Origin: SZUA-547 sp963669315
Lineage (GTDB): Bacteria > Pseudomonadota > Alphaproteobacteria > Rhodobacterales > Rhodobacteraceae
DNA length: 64,000 nucleotides
Reading direction: 5' to 3'
NCBI GenBank assembly: GCA_963669315.1
Contig: OY770021.1
Coordinates: forward strand, 3,224,001-3,288,000
Shown here: positions 35,902 through 45,088 of the stretch, piece after piece
Numbering within the stretch: the first letter of the stretch is position 1
Layout: the number at the start of each line of letters is the position of its first letter
Notes under the pieces: generated by a model
What the model saw: only the letters and a program-made list of their open reading frames with translations
Databases searched by the model: none
What the model was told of the DNA's origin: nothing
Translations under genes and position numbers: made by a program

Positions 35902-37802
35902 TGGCGCACAACGACCAGATGATCGCCGAGGACATCGTCGAATATCTTCAGGCGCATGAGAACAAGAGCTTGCTGCGGTTCATCACTTGCGGCTCGGTCG
36001 ATGACGGTAAGTCGACGCTGATCGGGCGGCTGCTGTACGAGTCCAAGCTGATCTTCGAGGATCAGTTGGAGGCGCTGGAGGCGGACAGCCGCAAGGCTGG
36101 AACGCAGGGCGAGCAGATGGATCTCGCGCTGCTGGTAGACGGGCTCGCCGCTGAGCGCGAGCAGGGCATCACCATCGATGTCGCTTATCGCTTTTTCTCG
36201 ACCGAAAAGCGCAAGTTCATCGTCGCCGATACGCCGGGCCATGAGCAATACACGCGCAACATGGCGACGGGCGCCTCCACGGCCGACCTCGCAGTGGTGA
36301 TGATCGACGCGCGAAAAGGCGTGCTGACGCAGACGCGGCGGCACTCTTTCATAGTCTCGATGCTGGGGGTGAAGAATGTCGTCCTTTGCGTCAACAAGAT
36401 GGACCTGATGGACTTCTCCCAGCACGTCTATAACGAGATTGATGAGGAATACCGCGCCTTCGCCACGTCGCTGGGGATCGAGAATATTTCGACCATCCCT
36501 GTCTCGGCTCTGGAAGGGGACAACGTCACAGAGCAATCGGACCGGATGCCCTGGTACAACGGCCCCACGTTGATCGAGCATCTCGAGACGGTGGATGTCG
36601 ACTCGGACGATCAGGCCAAGCCGTTCCGCATGCCAGTGCAATGGGTCAACCGGCCGAACCTGGATTTCCGGGGCTTTTCCGGCCAGATCGCCAGTGGTGT
36701 GATCAAACCCGGCGACCGGATCAAGGCGTTGCCCTCCGGCCGTACCAGCCAGGTCGCTCGGATCGTCACCCATGATGGCGATCTGGAAAAGGCGGCGGCC
36801 GGACAGTCGGTCACCATCACCCTTGAGGATGAGATCGACATCTCACGCGGCGATGTGCTGGCGACTGCGGACTCGCCCTGCGAGGTGGCGGATCAGTTCG
36901 AAGCGCATCTTCTTTGGATGTCCGAAAAGCACATGCTGCCGGGTCGGCCTTATGTGATGAAAATCGGCGCGCGCACGGTGGCCTGCACCCCGGCGTCGCC
37001 CAAGTACAAGGTCAACGTCAATACGCTTGAAGAGCTGGCGGCCAAGTCGCTGGAGCTGAATGAGATCGGCGTCTGCAACCTTTCCCTCGACCGGGATATC
37101 GCGTTCGATCCGTACAATGATAATCGTGATACGGGCGGGTTTATCTTGATTGACCGGTTGTCAAACGAGACGGTCGCGATGGGTTTGCTGCATTTCGCTC
37201 TGCGCCGCGCCTCGAACATCCATCTTCAAGCGATGAAGATCGACAAGGCCGCGAGGGCCGAGCAGAAGAACCAGAAGCCAGCGCTGCTGTGGTTCACGGG
37301 TCTCTCAGGCTCAGGCAAGTCGACCATCGCCGATATCGTCAGCCAGAAACTTCATCGTTTGAACCGGCACACGGCGACACTCGACGGCGACAATGTGCGC
37401 CATGGTCTGAATCGCGATCTGGGCTTCACCGACGTGGATCGGGTGGAAAACATCCGCCGCATCGCCGAGGTCTCGAAGCTGATGGTCGATGCGGGACTGA
37501 TCGTCATCACATCGTTCATCTCCCCCTTCCGGGCGGAGCGGCAGCTCGCGCGGTCGCTGGTCGAGGACGGCGAGTTTCTTGAAATCTTTGTAAGCACCCC
37601 TCTGGACGTTGCGGAGAGCCGCGATGTGAAGGGGCTCTACAAGAAAGCGAGGGCGGGCGAGATTCAGAACTTCACCGGCATCGACTCCCCTTATGAAGAG
37701 CCGCGCGCGGCGGAGATCATCGTCGACACCACAAAGCTGAGCGCCGAAGAAGCGGCGGACCAGATCATCGGGTATCTCGATGAGCGGGGCTATCTCGGCT
37801 AG
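35901..37802 (+). CDS. cysNC: Bifunctional sulfate adenylyltransferase subunit 1 / adenylylsulfate kinase (CysNC)
   Basis: The 633-residue fusion has an EF-Tu-like GTPase domain (GSVDDGKSTL near 31-40, DTPGHEQY, NKMDLM) followed by an APS-kinase domain whose P-loop GLSGSGKST lies at about 467-475 and whose DGDNVRHGLN and FISPFRAER motifs follow. The GTPase half stimulates ATP sulfurylase and the C-terminal half makes PAPS. Such fusions are known as NodQ/CysNC. No PAPS reductase gene (cysH) lies in the window, so PAPS may serve reduction elsewhere or sulfonation. Confidence 0.96.
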   Translation: MAHNDQMIAEDIVEYLQAHENKSLLRFITCGSVDDGKSTLIGRLLYESKLIFEDQLEALEADSRKAGTQGEQMDLALLVDGLAAEREQGITIDVAYRFFSTEKRKFIVADTPGHEQYTRNMATGASTADLAVVMIDARKGVLTQTRRHSFIVSMLGVKNVVLCVNKMDLMDFSQHVYNEIDEEYRAFATSLGIENISTIPVSALEGDNVTEQSDRMPWYNGPTLIEHLETVDVDSDDQAKPFRMPVQWVNRPNLDFRGFSGQIASGVIKPGDRIKALPSGRTSQVARIVTHDGDLEKAAAGQSVTITLEDEIDISRGDVLATADSPCEVADQFEAHLLWMSEKHMLPGRPYVMKIGARTVACTPASPKYKVNVNTLEELAAKSLELNEIGVCNLSLDRDIAFDPYNDNRDTGGFILIDRLSNETVAMGLLHFALRRASNIHLQAMKIDKAARAEQKNQKPALLWFTGLSGSGKSTIADIVSQKLHRLNRHTATLDGDNVRHGLNRDLGFTDVDRVENIRRIAEVSKLMVDAGLIVITSFISPFRAERQLARSLVEDGEFLEIFVSTPLDVAESRDVKGLYKKARAGEIQNFTGIDSPYEEPRAAEIIVDTTKLSAEEAADQIIGYLDERGYLG

Positions 37803-37811
37803 AAACGACCC

Positions 37812-38561
37812 ATGCTGGGGTATTCAGGTTGGGAAATTGCGGCGATCGCCGGAGCGATGTTCTTCGCGGGGTTCGTGAAGGGCGCGACCGGCCTCGGCTT
37901 CGCCACCACCTGCCTGGCGCTGTTGGCGCTGGCGTTGGGCCTGAAGGAAAGCCTGCCTCTGGTGATCGCGCCATCGCTCGCCAGCAATGCTGTGGTGATG
38001 GTCGGCGCGGGCCATTTCTCGGCGTCCATCCGGCGGTTTTGGCCAATGTTGCTGTTGGCGCCCATTGGCGTCGTGCTGGGGTTGTTGGCGCTGGCGAGGC
38101 TCGATGGCGCATCCGCAGGCGGGGCTCTGGGCGTCGTGTTGCTCGCCTATTGCACTTTCGCCTTGGCGCAACCGCACTGGCGCTTGCCAGATAGCTTCGA
38201 GAGGCCGTTCGCCCCGGTCGTGGGTCTGACCACGGGTATGGTGAATGGCATGACCGGCTCGCAGGTTATACCGGTGCTGCCTTACCTCATGTCGCTGGGG
38301 CTGAGCCGTCATATCTTCGTGCAGACCATCAACCTGTCCTTCACACTATCGACTCTGGTGATGCTCGCCGGCTTGTCGCAATTGGGGATCATGACGGAGA
38401 ACGCCGCGCTGATCTCCGTCGCCGGAATCGCGATTTCCATCGCCGGGGTGAAGGGCGGAGAGGCTTTGCGCTCGCGCCTGTCTGATGACGCCTTCCGCAT
38501 CGCAGTGCTTCTGGTGTTGGCCGCCGCTGGGATTGGGTTGATTGTGAAGGGGCTGGGTTGA
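37812..38561 (+). CDS. TSUP/TauE-SafE family membrane permease
   Basis: The 249-residue protein has around eight hydrophobic helices and the TauE-type opening GFVKGATGLGFATT plus the mid-protein repeat VNGMTGSQVIPVLPYL. Members export sulfite, sulfoacetate or related sulfur anions. It starts 9 bases after cysNC, which fits a role in sulfur-anion movement, but the direction and substrate are inferred. Confidence 0.82.
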   Translation: MLGYSGWEIAAIAGAMFFAGFVKGATGLGFATTCLALLALALGLKESLPLVIAPSLASNAVVMVGAGHFSASIRRFWPMLLLAPIGVVLGLLALARLDGASAGGALGVVLLAYCTFALAQPHWRLPDSFERPFAPVVGLTTGMVNGMTGSQVIPVLPYLMSLGLSRHIFVQTINLSFTLSTLVMLAGLSQLGIMTENAALISVAGIAISIAGVKGGEALRSRLSDDAFRIAVLLVLAAAGIGLIVKGLG

Positions 38562-38669
38562 GTTAATCACTTTGAGGCGGGTCAAAGCCAACAGTTCCGA
38601 ACAGGATCAATCTCCAATAACTTACTGGAATCGCGACGCCCAGCCTGGCGAGAAGCGGAGAATGCGACT

Positions 38670-39989
38670 GTGAACCCCTATCTGCTCGCCGCGCTTTATC
38701 TGTCGATGGTTCTTGCGCCCCTCGTCCTTGCTTGGGCGGGGGGTCGTCCGCCACGCCCACTTGTGGACGAACTGGCCTCGGGCGCGGGGATGCTGGCCTA
38801 TTCCATCATGCTCGCCGAGTTTCTGTTGTCAGGGCGGTTCCGCGCGATATCCCGCAAGATCGGGCTGGATGTGACCATGCGGTTTCACCAGCTTTTCGCA
38901 TGGTCAGCGCTGGTCTTCGCCGTCGTGCACCCGTTTCTCTATCGCGCGCCGTTCGCCGCGCAACGTCCATGGGACACGTCACGCGAACTGACGCTGACCG
39001 CGAATTTCTGGGACCTTTCCAGTGGCGTCGCGGCTTGGGCGCTTGTCCCCGCTCTGGTGGTCATGGCGGTGGGGCGTGATCATATCGGTCTACGCTATGA
39101 GCGTTGGCGGCTTACCCATGGTGTTGGGGCGTCGCTGGTTGCTGTTCTGCTGTTGCACCACACGCTGGAGGCGGGGCGCTATGCGGCCGATCCGCTGTTG
39201 GCCGGGTTCTGGGTCGCCGCGTTCGCGCTGGCGGTGGCGTCTCTGGTCTATGTCTATCTGCTGAAGCCGTTGAAACACCAGGCCGCGCCGTGGCGACTGG
39301 ACGAAGCGCGCCCGTTGGCTGAGCGGACATGGCGGCTGACGTTGGCGCCGGTCGGGCATGACGGCCTCGACTATGAGGCGGGTCAGTTCGCATGGATCAA
39401 TGTCGGGCATGGACCGTTTTCGGTGGACGAGAACCCACTTTCGATCGCCAGCGCGCCGGCCTCCGGCGGCAAGCTGGAATTCATCATCAAGGAGCAGGGT
39501 GATTTCACCCGTTCGCTGGGCGAGTTGACGCCGGGCGAGCGCGCCTATGTCGACGGGCCGCATGGCGATTTATGCGTGGATGGGCGGACGGAGCCGGGCG
39601 TCGGATTGATCGCAGGCGGGGTTGGGGTCGCGCCCCTGATAAGCATCCTCAGGCAGATGCATTTGACAGGTGATCCACGCCAAGCGGCGATGATCTACGG
39701 CAATCGGTTGGAGACGCAGATCGCCAATCAGGCGGAGCTGGACGCGCTGGCCGCCGGGCAGGGCGGAGAGGTCACCCATGTCCTTATCGAGCCGCCAGAG
39801 GGCTGGGATGGGCGCATAGGGGTGATTACGCCGGAATTGGTCCGGGAGTTGTTCGACACGCCGGAACGGAGCAAATGGCTATACGTCCTCTGCGGACCCA
39901 ATGTGATGTTGGAGCAGGTGGAGGACACGCTGCTGGAGATCGGCGTTCCCGCCTCTCGCATTCTGTCAGAGAGGTTCCGCTATGATTGA
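38670..39989 (+). CDS. Ferric-reductase-like transmembrane flavocytochrome with ferredoxin-reductase domain
   Basis: The 439-residue protein starts at GTG with GCGGAG upstream. About six helices over residues 5-205 include paired histidines (MRFHQLFAW, FAVVHPF, LTHGVGAS, LLLHHTLEA) that would hold two hemes; a C-terminal FAD/NAD(P) module follows with ENPLSIASAP and GLIAGGVGVAPLISIL. It moves electrons from NAD(P)H across or to the membrane. It overlaps by 8 bases a 35-residue membrane-protein frame. Confidence 0.85.
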   Translation: MNPYLLAALYLSMVLAPLVLAWAGGRPPRPLVDELASGAGMLAYSIMLAEFLLSGRFRAISRKIGLDVTMRFHQLFAWSALVFAVVHPFLYRAPFAAQRPWDTSRELTLTANFWDLSSGVAAWALVPALVVMAVGRDHIGLRYERWRLTHGVGASLVAVLLLHHTLEAGRYAADPLLAGFWVAAFALAVASLVYVYLLKPLKHQAAPWRLDEARPLAERTWRLTLAPVGHDGLDYEAGQFAWINVGHGPFSVDENPLSIASAPASGGKLEFIIKEQGDFTRSLGELTPGERAYVDGPHGDLCVDGRTEPGVGLIAGGVGVAPLISILRQMHLTGDPRQAAMIYGNRLETQIANQAELDALAAGQGGEVTHVLIEPPEGWDGRIGVITPELVRELFDTPERSKWLYVLCGPNVMLEQVEDTLLEIGVPASRILSERFRYD

Positions 39990-40089
39990 TCTCTTCTCCA
40001 AGACCTCTCGGCGAAAGCTGTTGTTGACTCTCTTCTGGCTGGCCAACGTGGTTTTCGCGCTGACGCTTCTGGGCTTCGCCATTCGATAG
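39982..40089 (+). CDS. Small single-helix membrane protein overlapping the flavocytochrome gene
   Basis: A 35-residue frame begins MIDLFSKTSRRKLLLTLFWL and continues with a hydrophobic run to GFAIR. It has a positively charged N-terminal segment (KTSRRK) and one predicted helix at about residues 13-33, a typical small inner-membrane protein. AGAGG lies 7 bases before the ATG and the start overlaps the last codons of the flavocytochrome gene by 8 bases, suggesting translational coupling. It matches no family I recognise; a role as a small partner of the heme/flavin protein is inference. Confidence 0.6.
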   Translation: MIDLFSKTSRRKLLLTLFWLANVVFALTLLGFAIR

Positions 40090-40098
40090 GGCGCAGAG

Positions 40099-40734
40099 CT
40101 AACCGCGCACCACGCCGGTGCCCGAATGGCGCAGGATGTTCCATTGGCCGAAACTGTCCTTCAGATCCATCTTGATCGCCGCGTTCGCCGTGGTCGACGC
40201 GCTGCCGATTTCGGCGAGTTCGAACTCGATGCCGTCAGGGATGTCGATGCGCACACGGTGCTCGCCGCCGCCATGGGGCGCCTGGATCGGGCGGCCGACG
40301 CATTTCACCACGCCGGGGATGACCACGCGGCCGGTGCGCGCCTCAATATCAGCGGCGAACTCAATTGGCTTGTAGAGCGTGGGATGCATCTTCTCGCACA
40401 TCTCGTGATACACCCACCAATGGGTCTTGGCTTCGTCGGTTTCGCCGCCGGTCAGCACCGTTTCGAGGGCGTTGCGCTGGGCGTCGTTCGCGCGCTCATC
40501 AATGATCATCTGCATTTCGCCGCCGCCCTCGAAAATCGCGCCCGGCCAAGCATAGAGCAGGCCATATCTAAGCCCGGTCAGATCTGTCCCACCGAAGTGG
40601 CCTCTGGTGATCTCAAGGGATTCAAAACCCTGACAATGGCCGTGTGTTGGGCGTTCCTCAAACTGGCAGGGGCAGCTATAGCCGCAGACGCAATTACCGA
40701 ACTCCACGCCCTCGATATACCAGTCGATCATCAT
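40099..40734 (-). CDS. DUF1326 domain-containing protein
   Basis: The 211-residue soluble protein carries the DUF1326 hallmark CVCGYSCPCQFEERPTHGHC near residues 15-34, a cysteine/histidine cluster that suggests metal binding. Its function is not established. The gene is preceded by the Shine-Dalgarno GGGAGGG and by a long dyad at 40745-40772, and its end is convergent with the 35-residue membrane protein gene (9-base gap). Confidence 0.85.
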   Translation of the reverse strand: MMIDWYIEGVEFGNCVCGYSCPCQFEERPTHGHCQGFESLEITRGHFGGTDLTGLRYGLLYAWPGAIFEGGGEMQMIIDERANDAQRNALETVLTGGETDEAKTHWWVYHEMCEKMHPTLYKPIEFAADIEARTGRVVIPGVVKCVGRPIQAPHGGGEHRVRIDIPDGIEFELAEIGSASTTANAAIKMDLKDSFGQWNILRHSGTGVVRG

Positions 40735-40744
40735 GCCCTCCCAT

Positions 40745-40772
40745 TGCGGTCAATCCATTAGGGTTGACCGCA
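40745..40772. repeat. Long dyad just upstream of the DUF1326 gene
   Basis: TGCGGTCAATCC (40745-40756) pairs with GGGTTGACCGCA (40761-40772) over 12 positions with one T-G wobble and an ATTA loop. It sits 11 bases upstream of the DUF1326 start and 48 bases after the TAXI receptor gene end, so it could be an operator, a terminator or a 5'-leader hairpin. Confidence 0.6.
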
Positions 40773-40819
40773 GATTATCACACAAGCGCGAAGCGGGCGC
40801 GCGCCCTCGCTGCGAATCT

Positions 40820-41893
40820 CTAGTTCAGGCCACGCTCTCGATAGTAGCGCAGCGCTCCTTCGTGCACCGGCGCGGAGAGGCCCTCGCTCACCATGCGGCC
40901 GGGGTTCAGGCTGTGCAGGACCGGATGCGCCGTCTTGAGGGCGTCGAGGTTTTCGAAGACCGTTTTGACCACCTGATACACGGTGTCTTCATCGACGCTG
41001 TCCGAGCTGATCAATGTCGCGGTGACGCCGAACGTCTGCACCGCCGCGCCGTTCCCGGCGTATATTCCGCCGGGCGCCATGACTGGAGTGAAATAGGCGG
41101 CTTTTCCGACCAACTCGTCGATTTGCGCGCCGTTCACGTCGATAAGCACCGCGTCACACAAGTCGGTCACGCGATTCACGACTGTGTCCGGGTGCGCCAC
41201 AAACAAGGGCATCGCCTCGATCCGGTCAAAGCAAAAGGCCAGCGTCTGTTGAGCGGCGGGGAGTTCCTCCGCCAGAAGGAAGTCACTCTTTGTCAGCCCC
41301 TTGATGGCCATAACCTGCTCCATCAAGCGCCGGGTCTCGGATTGAGGCGCGCCTATGTTGACCCGGCGGCCCGCAAGGTCGTTCGCGCTTTCGATGCCCG
41401 CATCTCGGCGGGCAAGCAACGTGAAGTCCTGGCTGTAGAGCGAGAACACCGACCGCAGATTTTCATGGGTGATGTCCATAAACTCGAACGGTCCCGAATG
41501 CTCGACGGCGTGAAACTGCGCGTCGGCGCGCGCCAATCCGAATTCGACAGCGCCGCCCCGGACATTGTTCAGGTTCGAGATCGAGATCGTCGTGTCGCCG
41601 GCGGGGGTTCGAAGCGGCAGACAGGCGAGGCCGTCGGAATGCCTGCGAAGAAAGTGACACATGGCCCGGCCGACCTGATCGTAAAGCGAGTCCTCGTCGC
41701 CCGTCGCGATCACGATATCGGCGGCGTTCGCCGGTTTGGCTGGCGCGCTCACAAGCGCGAGCGTAACCATCGTGGCTGCGATTAGACGCAGCGCTGCATT
41801 GTTCGCTTTGACTGGTGCAAGGACAGGGCGGGACAGCGAGGGAGCGCGCCTCGATCGCCCCGCGGGGTGGAAAAGATCGAGAGAGCCAAGCAT
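40820..41893 (-). CDS. TAXI-family TRAP transporter solute receptor (second receptor of the locus)
   Basis: The 357-residue protein has a long N-terminal region, a membrane/signal stretch around residues 36-55 (LRLIAATMVTLALVSAPAKPANA), then TAXI-family sequence (VIATGDEDSLYDQVGRAMCHFL, GRRVNIGAPQSETRRLMEQVM). An internal start nearer the signal peptide cannot be excluded, but AAGGAGG before the ATG at 41893 supports the long form. It is related to the receptor at 45089, giving two receptors for one fused permease. Confidence 0.85.
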   Translation of the reverse strand: MLGSLDLFHPAGRSRRAPSLSRPVLAPVKANNAALRLIAATMVTLALVSAPAKPANAADIVIATGDEDSLYDQVGRAMCHFLRRHSDGLACLPLRTPAGDTTISISNLNNVRGGAVEFGLARADAQFHAVEHSGPFEFMDITHENLRSVFSLYSQDFTLLARRDAGIESANDLAGRRVNIGAPQSETRRLMEQVMAIKGLTKSDFLLAEELPAAQQTLAFCFDRIEAMPLFVAHPDTVVNRVTDLCDAVLIDVNGAQIDELVGKAAYFTPVMAPGGIYAGNGAAVQTFGVTATLISSDSVDEDTVYQVVKTVFENLDALKTAHPVLHSLNPGRMVSEGLSAPVHEGALRYYRERGLN

Positions 41894-41948
41894 CGTATCC
41901 TCCTTTCCTAACAGGCGGAGGAAATGCGCCAGCGCGTCCTAGGGGCGT

Positions 41949-42383
41949 TTAAGCGCTCCTCCTCACGATATGGACCGAGCATTTCGCGTGCCGGGCCACC
42001 CGGTTGGCGTTTGGTCCGATCAGATAGTCCATCATGTCGGGCTTGTGCGCGCCGACCACGATCAGGCCGGCGTCCAGTTCTTTCGCGGTCTCCAAGATCT
42101 CTTCATAGGCCGTGCCCATGCGGACCACGTGCTTGACCTCGTCGTCGTGTCCAATTGTTTCCTGAATGAACTCGTGAAGCCGCCCTTGGGTTTCTTCGAC
42201 CATCTGGTGAGTGTGATCTTCAGGAAAGTAACTGCCGACGATGCTCATCCGATAGTCCGGCAGCACCGTGACCACGGCCAGGGGGGCGCCCTCTATTTCA
42301 GCCAGCTGGCGCGCCTTCTCAAGCACGCCTTTCTGATCTTCAGGATGCGTAAGATCGATCGCCGCGAGAACTGTGTTGGTCAT
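41949..42383 (-). CDS. Universal stress protein, UspA family (TRAP-associated)
   Basis: The 144-residue protein has the UspA fold signature: VLAAIDLTHPED at the N-terminus and VVGAHKPDMMDYLIGPNANRVARHA at the C-terminus. The C-terminal loop does not match the strict G-2X-G-9X-G(S/T) ATP motif, so ATP binding is uncertain. UspA genes are known partners of TRAP operons (for example teaD), where they modulate transport. It overlaps the fused-permease gene by 4 bases. Confidence 0.9.
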   Translation of the reverse strand: MTNTVLAAIDLTHPEDQKGVLEKARQLAEIEGAPLAVVTVLPDYRMSIVGSYFPEDHTHQMVEETQGRLHEFIQETIGHDDEVKHVVRMGTAYEEILETAKELDAGLIVVGAHKPDMMDYLIGPNANRVARHAKCSVHIVRRSA

Positions 42384-44998
42384 GCCGCCGCTCCCATAGC
42401 CTCTAGCTTCTGTTTGCGCCGCCGCTGCAGCAGGTAGACCATCCCGATCAACAGGAACGCCGGGATGTAGAACATCTCTTTCGGCGGTCGGTCGGCGGCG
42501 ACTTCGATCTCAACAATCTCCCAGTCAAAGTCGATCTTCAGCTGCTCTGCCGGTCCGCCGAAGCTGAGATTGTCGACATAGAGCTTGCCGTCTTCATCCC
42601 GGAATTCGATGCCCGCGCTGTCCAGCAGTCGCGCTTCGCCTTCCGGACCTTGCGGGCCGAGAGGCAGCAGATAGCGGGCGTCGATCGGATCGCCCATCAG
42701 GTTCTCGCCCTGCAGACGCACCCTTAGGCTGGAATTGGCCGGCGAGTCCTTGGCCATCTGATACATCTGGCTAGGCGGAACCGTTTCAAACTCGTCCGCC
42801 AACTGGTTCAGGAAGAAGTCCGGCCGGAACAGGATGAACGCGCACAGGATCAGCGCAAGGCTCTCATGGATCTGTGAGCGTGTGACGAACCAGCCCATCG
42901 TTCCTGCGGCGAAGAGCAACATGGCGATCAGGGCGACGATAAAGACGAAGATCGCTTGTACCGGCCCGACATCGATCAACAACAGGTCGGTGTTGAAGAT
43001 GAACAGGAAGGGCAGCAACGCCGTGCGGATCGAGTAGAAGAAGGCTTGGAAGCCGGTCTTCAGCGGGTCGCCCTTCGAGATCGCGGCGGCCGCGAAACTG
43101 GCGAGGCCGACGGGTGGCGTCACATCCGCCATGATGCCGAAGTAGAAGCAGAACATGTGCACCGCGACCAGCGGCACGATCAGGCCGGATTGCGCGCCCA
43201 GTTCGACGACCACGCCCGCCATCAGCGAGGAGACGACGATATAGTTGGCGGTGGTGGGTAGGCCCATGCCAAGCACGATGGAGATCAACGCCACGAAGAA
43301 CAGCATCGCCAACAGGTTGCCGCCTGACAGGAACTCGACGAACTCGGCCATCACCTGTCCAATGCCGGTCAGGGTCACCGCGCCGACGATGATGCCCGCG
43401 ACGCCCATCGCGGCGGCGAGGCCGACCATGTTGCGGGCGCCGACCACCAACCCCTCGGTGGTTTGTGAAAGACCGTGCGAGAACGCCTCGGATATGCTGC
43501 CATTGCTGCGGAAGAGCGCTTTCAGCGGATCTTGGGTCAACAGGATCAGTAGCATGAAAACCGAAGACCAGAAGGCGGAGAGACCGGGCGATTTCCGCTC
43601 GATCATCAGCATGTACATCAGCAGCAGGATCGGCAGGATATAATGCAGGCCGGTCTTCAGGATTACCCGAGCCGGCGGCAGGTTTTGCATCGAGTCCAGG
43701 CTGCTCTCAAGATCAGGACGTGCGGCCGCGAAACGCACCGCTGCGACGTAGGCGACAAGCAGGAACACCACCATTACAGGCGTCGACATCGGACCGACGA
43801 TGTTGTCAGCGAGCGTCACGATCTGGCCAGCCAGGAACAGCACGCCGCCGGCGATCACGATCGAGATGCAGATCATGAAGATCGCGCCCAGCATGAACTT
43901 GACCGGATGCATGCGGGAGGTGCCGGTCATGCCCATTTTTAGCGCTTCGAGATGCACGATATAGACCAGCGCCATGTAGGAGATCGCAGCCGGGACGATC
44001 GCAGTCTTGACTACCTCGACATATGAGATGCCGACATATTCGGTCATCAGGAAGGCCACAGCGCCCATGACGGGTGGCGTCAGGACGCCGTTGATCGAGG
44101 AGGAGACTTCAACTGCGCCCGCTTTCGCCGGGCTGAAGCCGACCTTCTTCATTAGCGGGATGGTGAAAGTACCGGTGGTCACCACATTGGCGATGGAGGA
44201 GCCGGAAATCAGGCCGGTGGCGGCCGAGGCGATGACCGCGGCTTTCGCCGGGCCGCCGCGCAGATGGCCGAGGGCGGCGAATGCGAGTTGCAGGAAATAG
44301 TTGCCCGCGCCCGCCTGGTTCAGCAGCGCGCCGAACAGGACAAACAGGAACACGAAGCCCGAAGACACGCCGAGCGCAACGCCAAAGACGCCCTCGGTGG
44401 TCAGCATCAGGTGGCTCATCGCCTTTTCGAATGACGCGCCTTTCCATCGTACGACGTCCGGCAGCCCGTCCCACGAGCCGAAGAAGACATAGGCGAGGAA
44501 GAACAGGGCGACGCCCATCAGCGGGAAGCCGAGGGAACGGCGCGCGGCCTCCATTAGCAGGACGATGCCAAGGCCAGCCATAATCAAATCGGTTGTGTTC
44601 GGCACGCCCGTGCGCGCGGCGACGCCTGAATAATCCCACCAAAGGTATGAAGAGGCGGCTGCGGCGATGAAAGCGACTACCCATGTCAGAAGCGGGATGC
44701 GGTCTCTCGGGCTGGATTTCAGAGCGGGGAAGGCGACATAAGCCAGGAAAACGGCAAAACCCAAATGGATGGCGCGGGTCTGGGTGTCGTTCCAGATGCC
44801 AATCTTGAAAATAAACGGCAGCGGAGAGGCGATCCAAAGCTGGAAGAGCGACCAGACAAGCGGAATATACCACAGCGCGTTGATCGAGAACTTGTCTTTC
44901 GGCGCCCGTGCGCCGGTATCGGCTTCGGCGACGATATCTCCGAGGTCGTCATCGTCGGCCTTTTCTGCTTGGCCGGCTTTAGCTTGGTCTTCGGTCAT
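42380..44998 (-). CDS. TRAP transporter fused permease (DctQM/4TM-12TM type)
   Basis: The 872-residue protein fuses a DctQ-like N-terminal part (after a charged, Asp/Glu-rich start) to a DctM-like part with SSINGVLTPPVMGAVAFLMTEY, GMGLPTTANYIVVSSLM and DVTPPVGLASFAAAAI motifs. A non-membrane domain of about 100 residues follows around 750-840, then one last helix and a basic tail. Such fused permeases pair with TAXI receptors; two of them flank it here. It shares a transcript with the RpiR and TAXI genes upstream, through a hairpin. Confidence 0.93.
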   Translation of the reverse strand: MTEDQAKAGQAEKADDDDLGDIVAEADTGARAPKDKFSINALWYIPLVWSLFQLWIASPLPFIFKIGIWNDTQTRAIHLGFAVFLAYVAFPALKSSPRDRIPLLTWVVAFIAAAASSYLWWDYSGVAARTGVPNTTDLIMAGLGIVLLMEAARRSLGFPLMGVALFFLAYVFFGSWDGLPDVVRWKGASFEKAMSHLMLTTEGVFGVALGVSSGFVFLFVLFGALLNQAGAGNYFLQLAFAALGHLRGGPAKAAVIASAATGLISGSSIANVVTTGTFTIPLMKKVGFSPAKAGAVEVSSSINGVLTPPVMGAVAFLMTEYVGISYVEVVKTAIVPAAISYMALVYIVHLEALKMGMTGTSRMHPVKFMLGAIFMICISIVIAGGVLFLAGQIVTLADNIVGPMSTPVMVVFLLVAYVAAVRFAAARPDLESSLDSMQNLPPARVILKTGLHYILPILLLMYMLMIERKSPGLSAFWSSVFMLLILLTQDPLKALFRSNGSISEAFSHGLSQTTEGLVVGARNMVGLAAAMGVAGIIVGAVTLTGIGQVMAEFVEFLSGGNLLAMLFFVALISIVLGMGLPTTANYIVVSSLMAGVVVELGAQSGLIVPLVAVHMFCFYFGIMADVTPPVGLASFAAAAISKGDPLKTGFQAFFYSIRTALLPFLFIFNTDLLLIDVGPVQAIFVFIVALIAMLLFAAGTMGWFVTRSQIHESLALILCAFILFRPDFFLNQLADEFETVPPSQMYQMAKDSPANSSLRVRLQGENLMGDPIDARYLLPLGPQGPEGEARLLDSAGIEFRDEDGKLYVDNLSFGGPAEQLKIDFDWEIVEIEVAADRPPKEMFYIPAFLLIGMVYLLQRRRKQKLEAMGAAA

Positions 44999-45040
44999 CG
45001 GACGCCCTCTTCCGATCTGAAACGATCAAATAGCTAAAAT

Positions 45041-45066
45041 CCGCGCCCCGACAATCTGGGGCGCGG
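45041..45066 (-). terminator. Intercistronic hairpin/attenuator between TAXI receptor and fused permease
   Basis: CCGCGCCCC (45041-45049) and GGGGCGCGG (45058-45066) form a perfect 9-bp stem with an 8-base loop; read on the minus strand it is followed by ATTTT. It therefore looks like a partial rho-independent terminator that would lower permease relative to receptor. Confidence 0.75.
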
Positions 45067-45088
45067 TGTTTTCGCTTTCACGTTCGGA

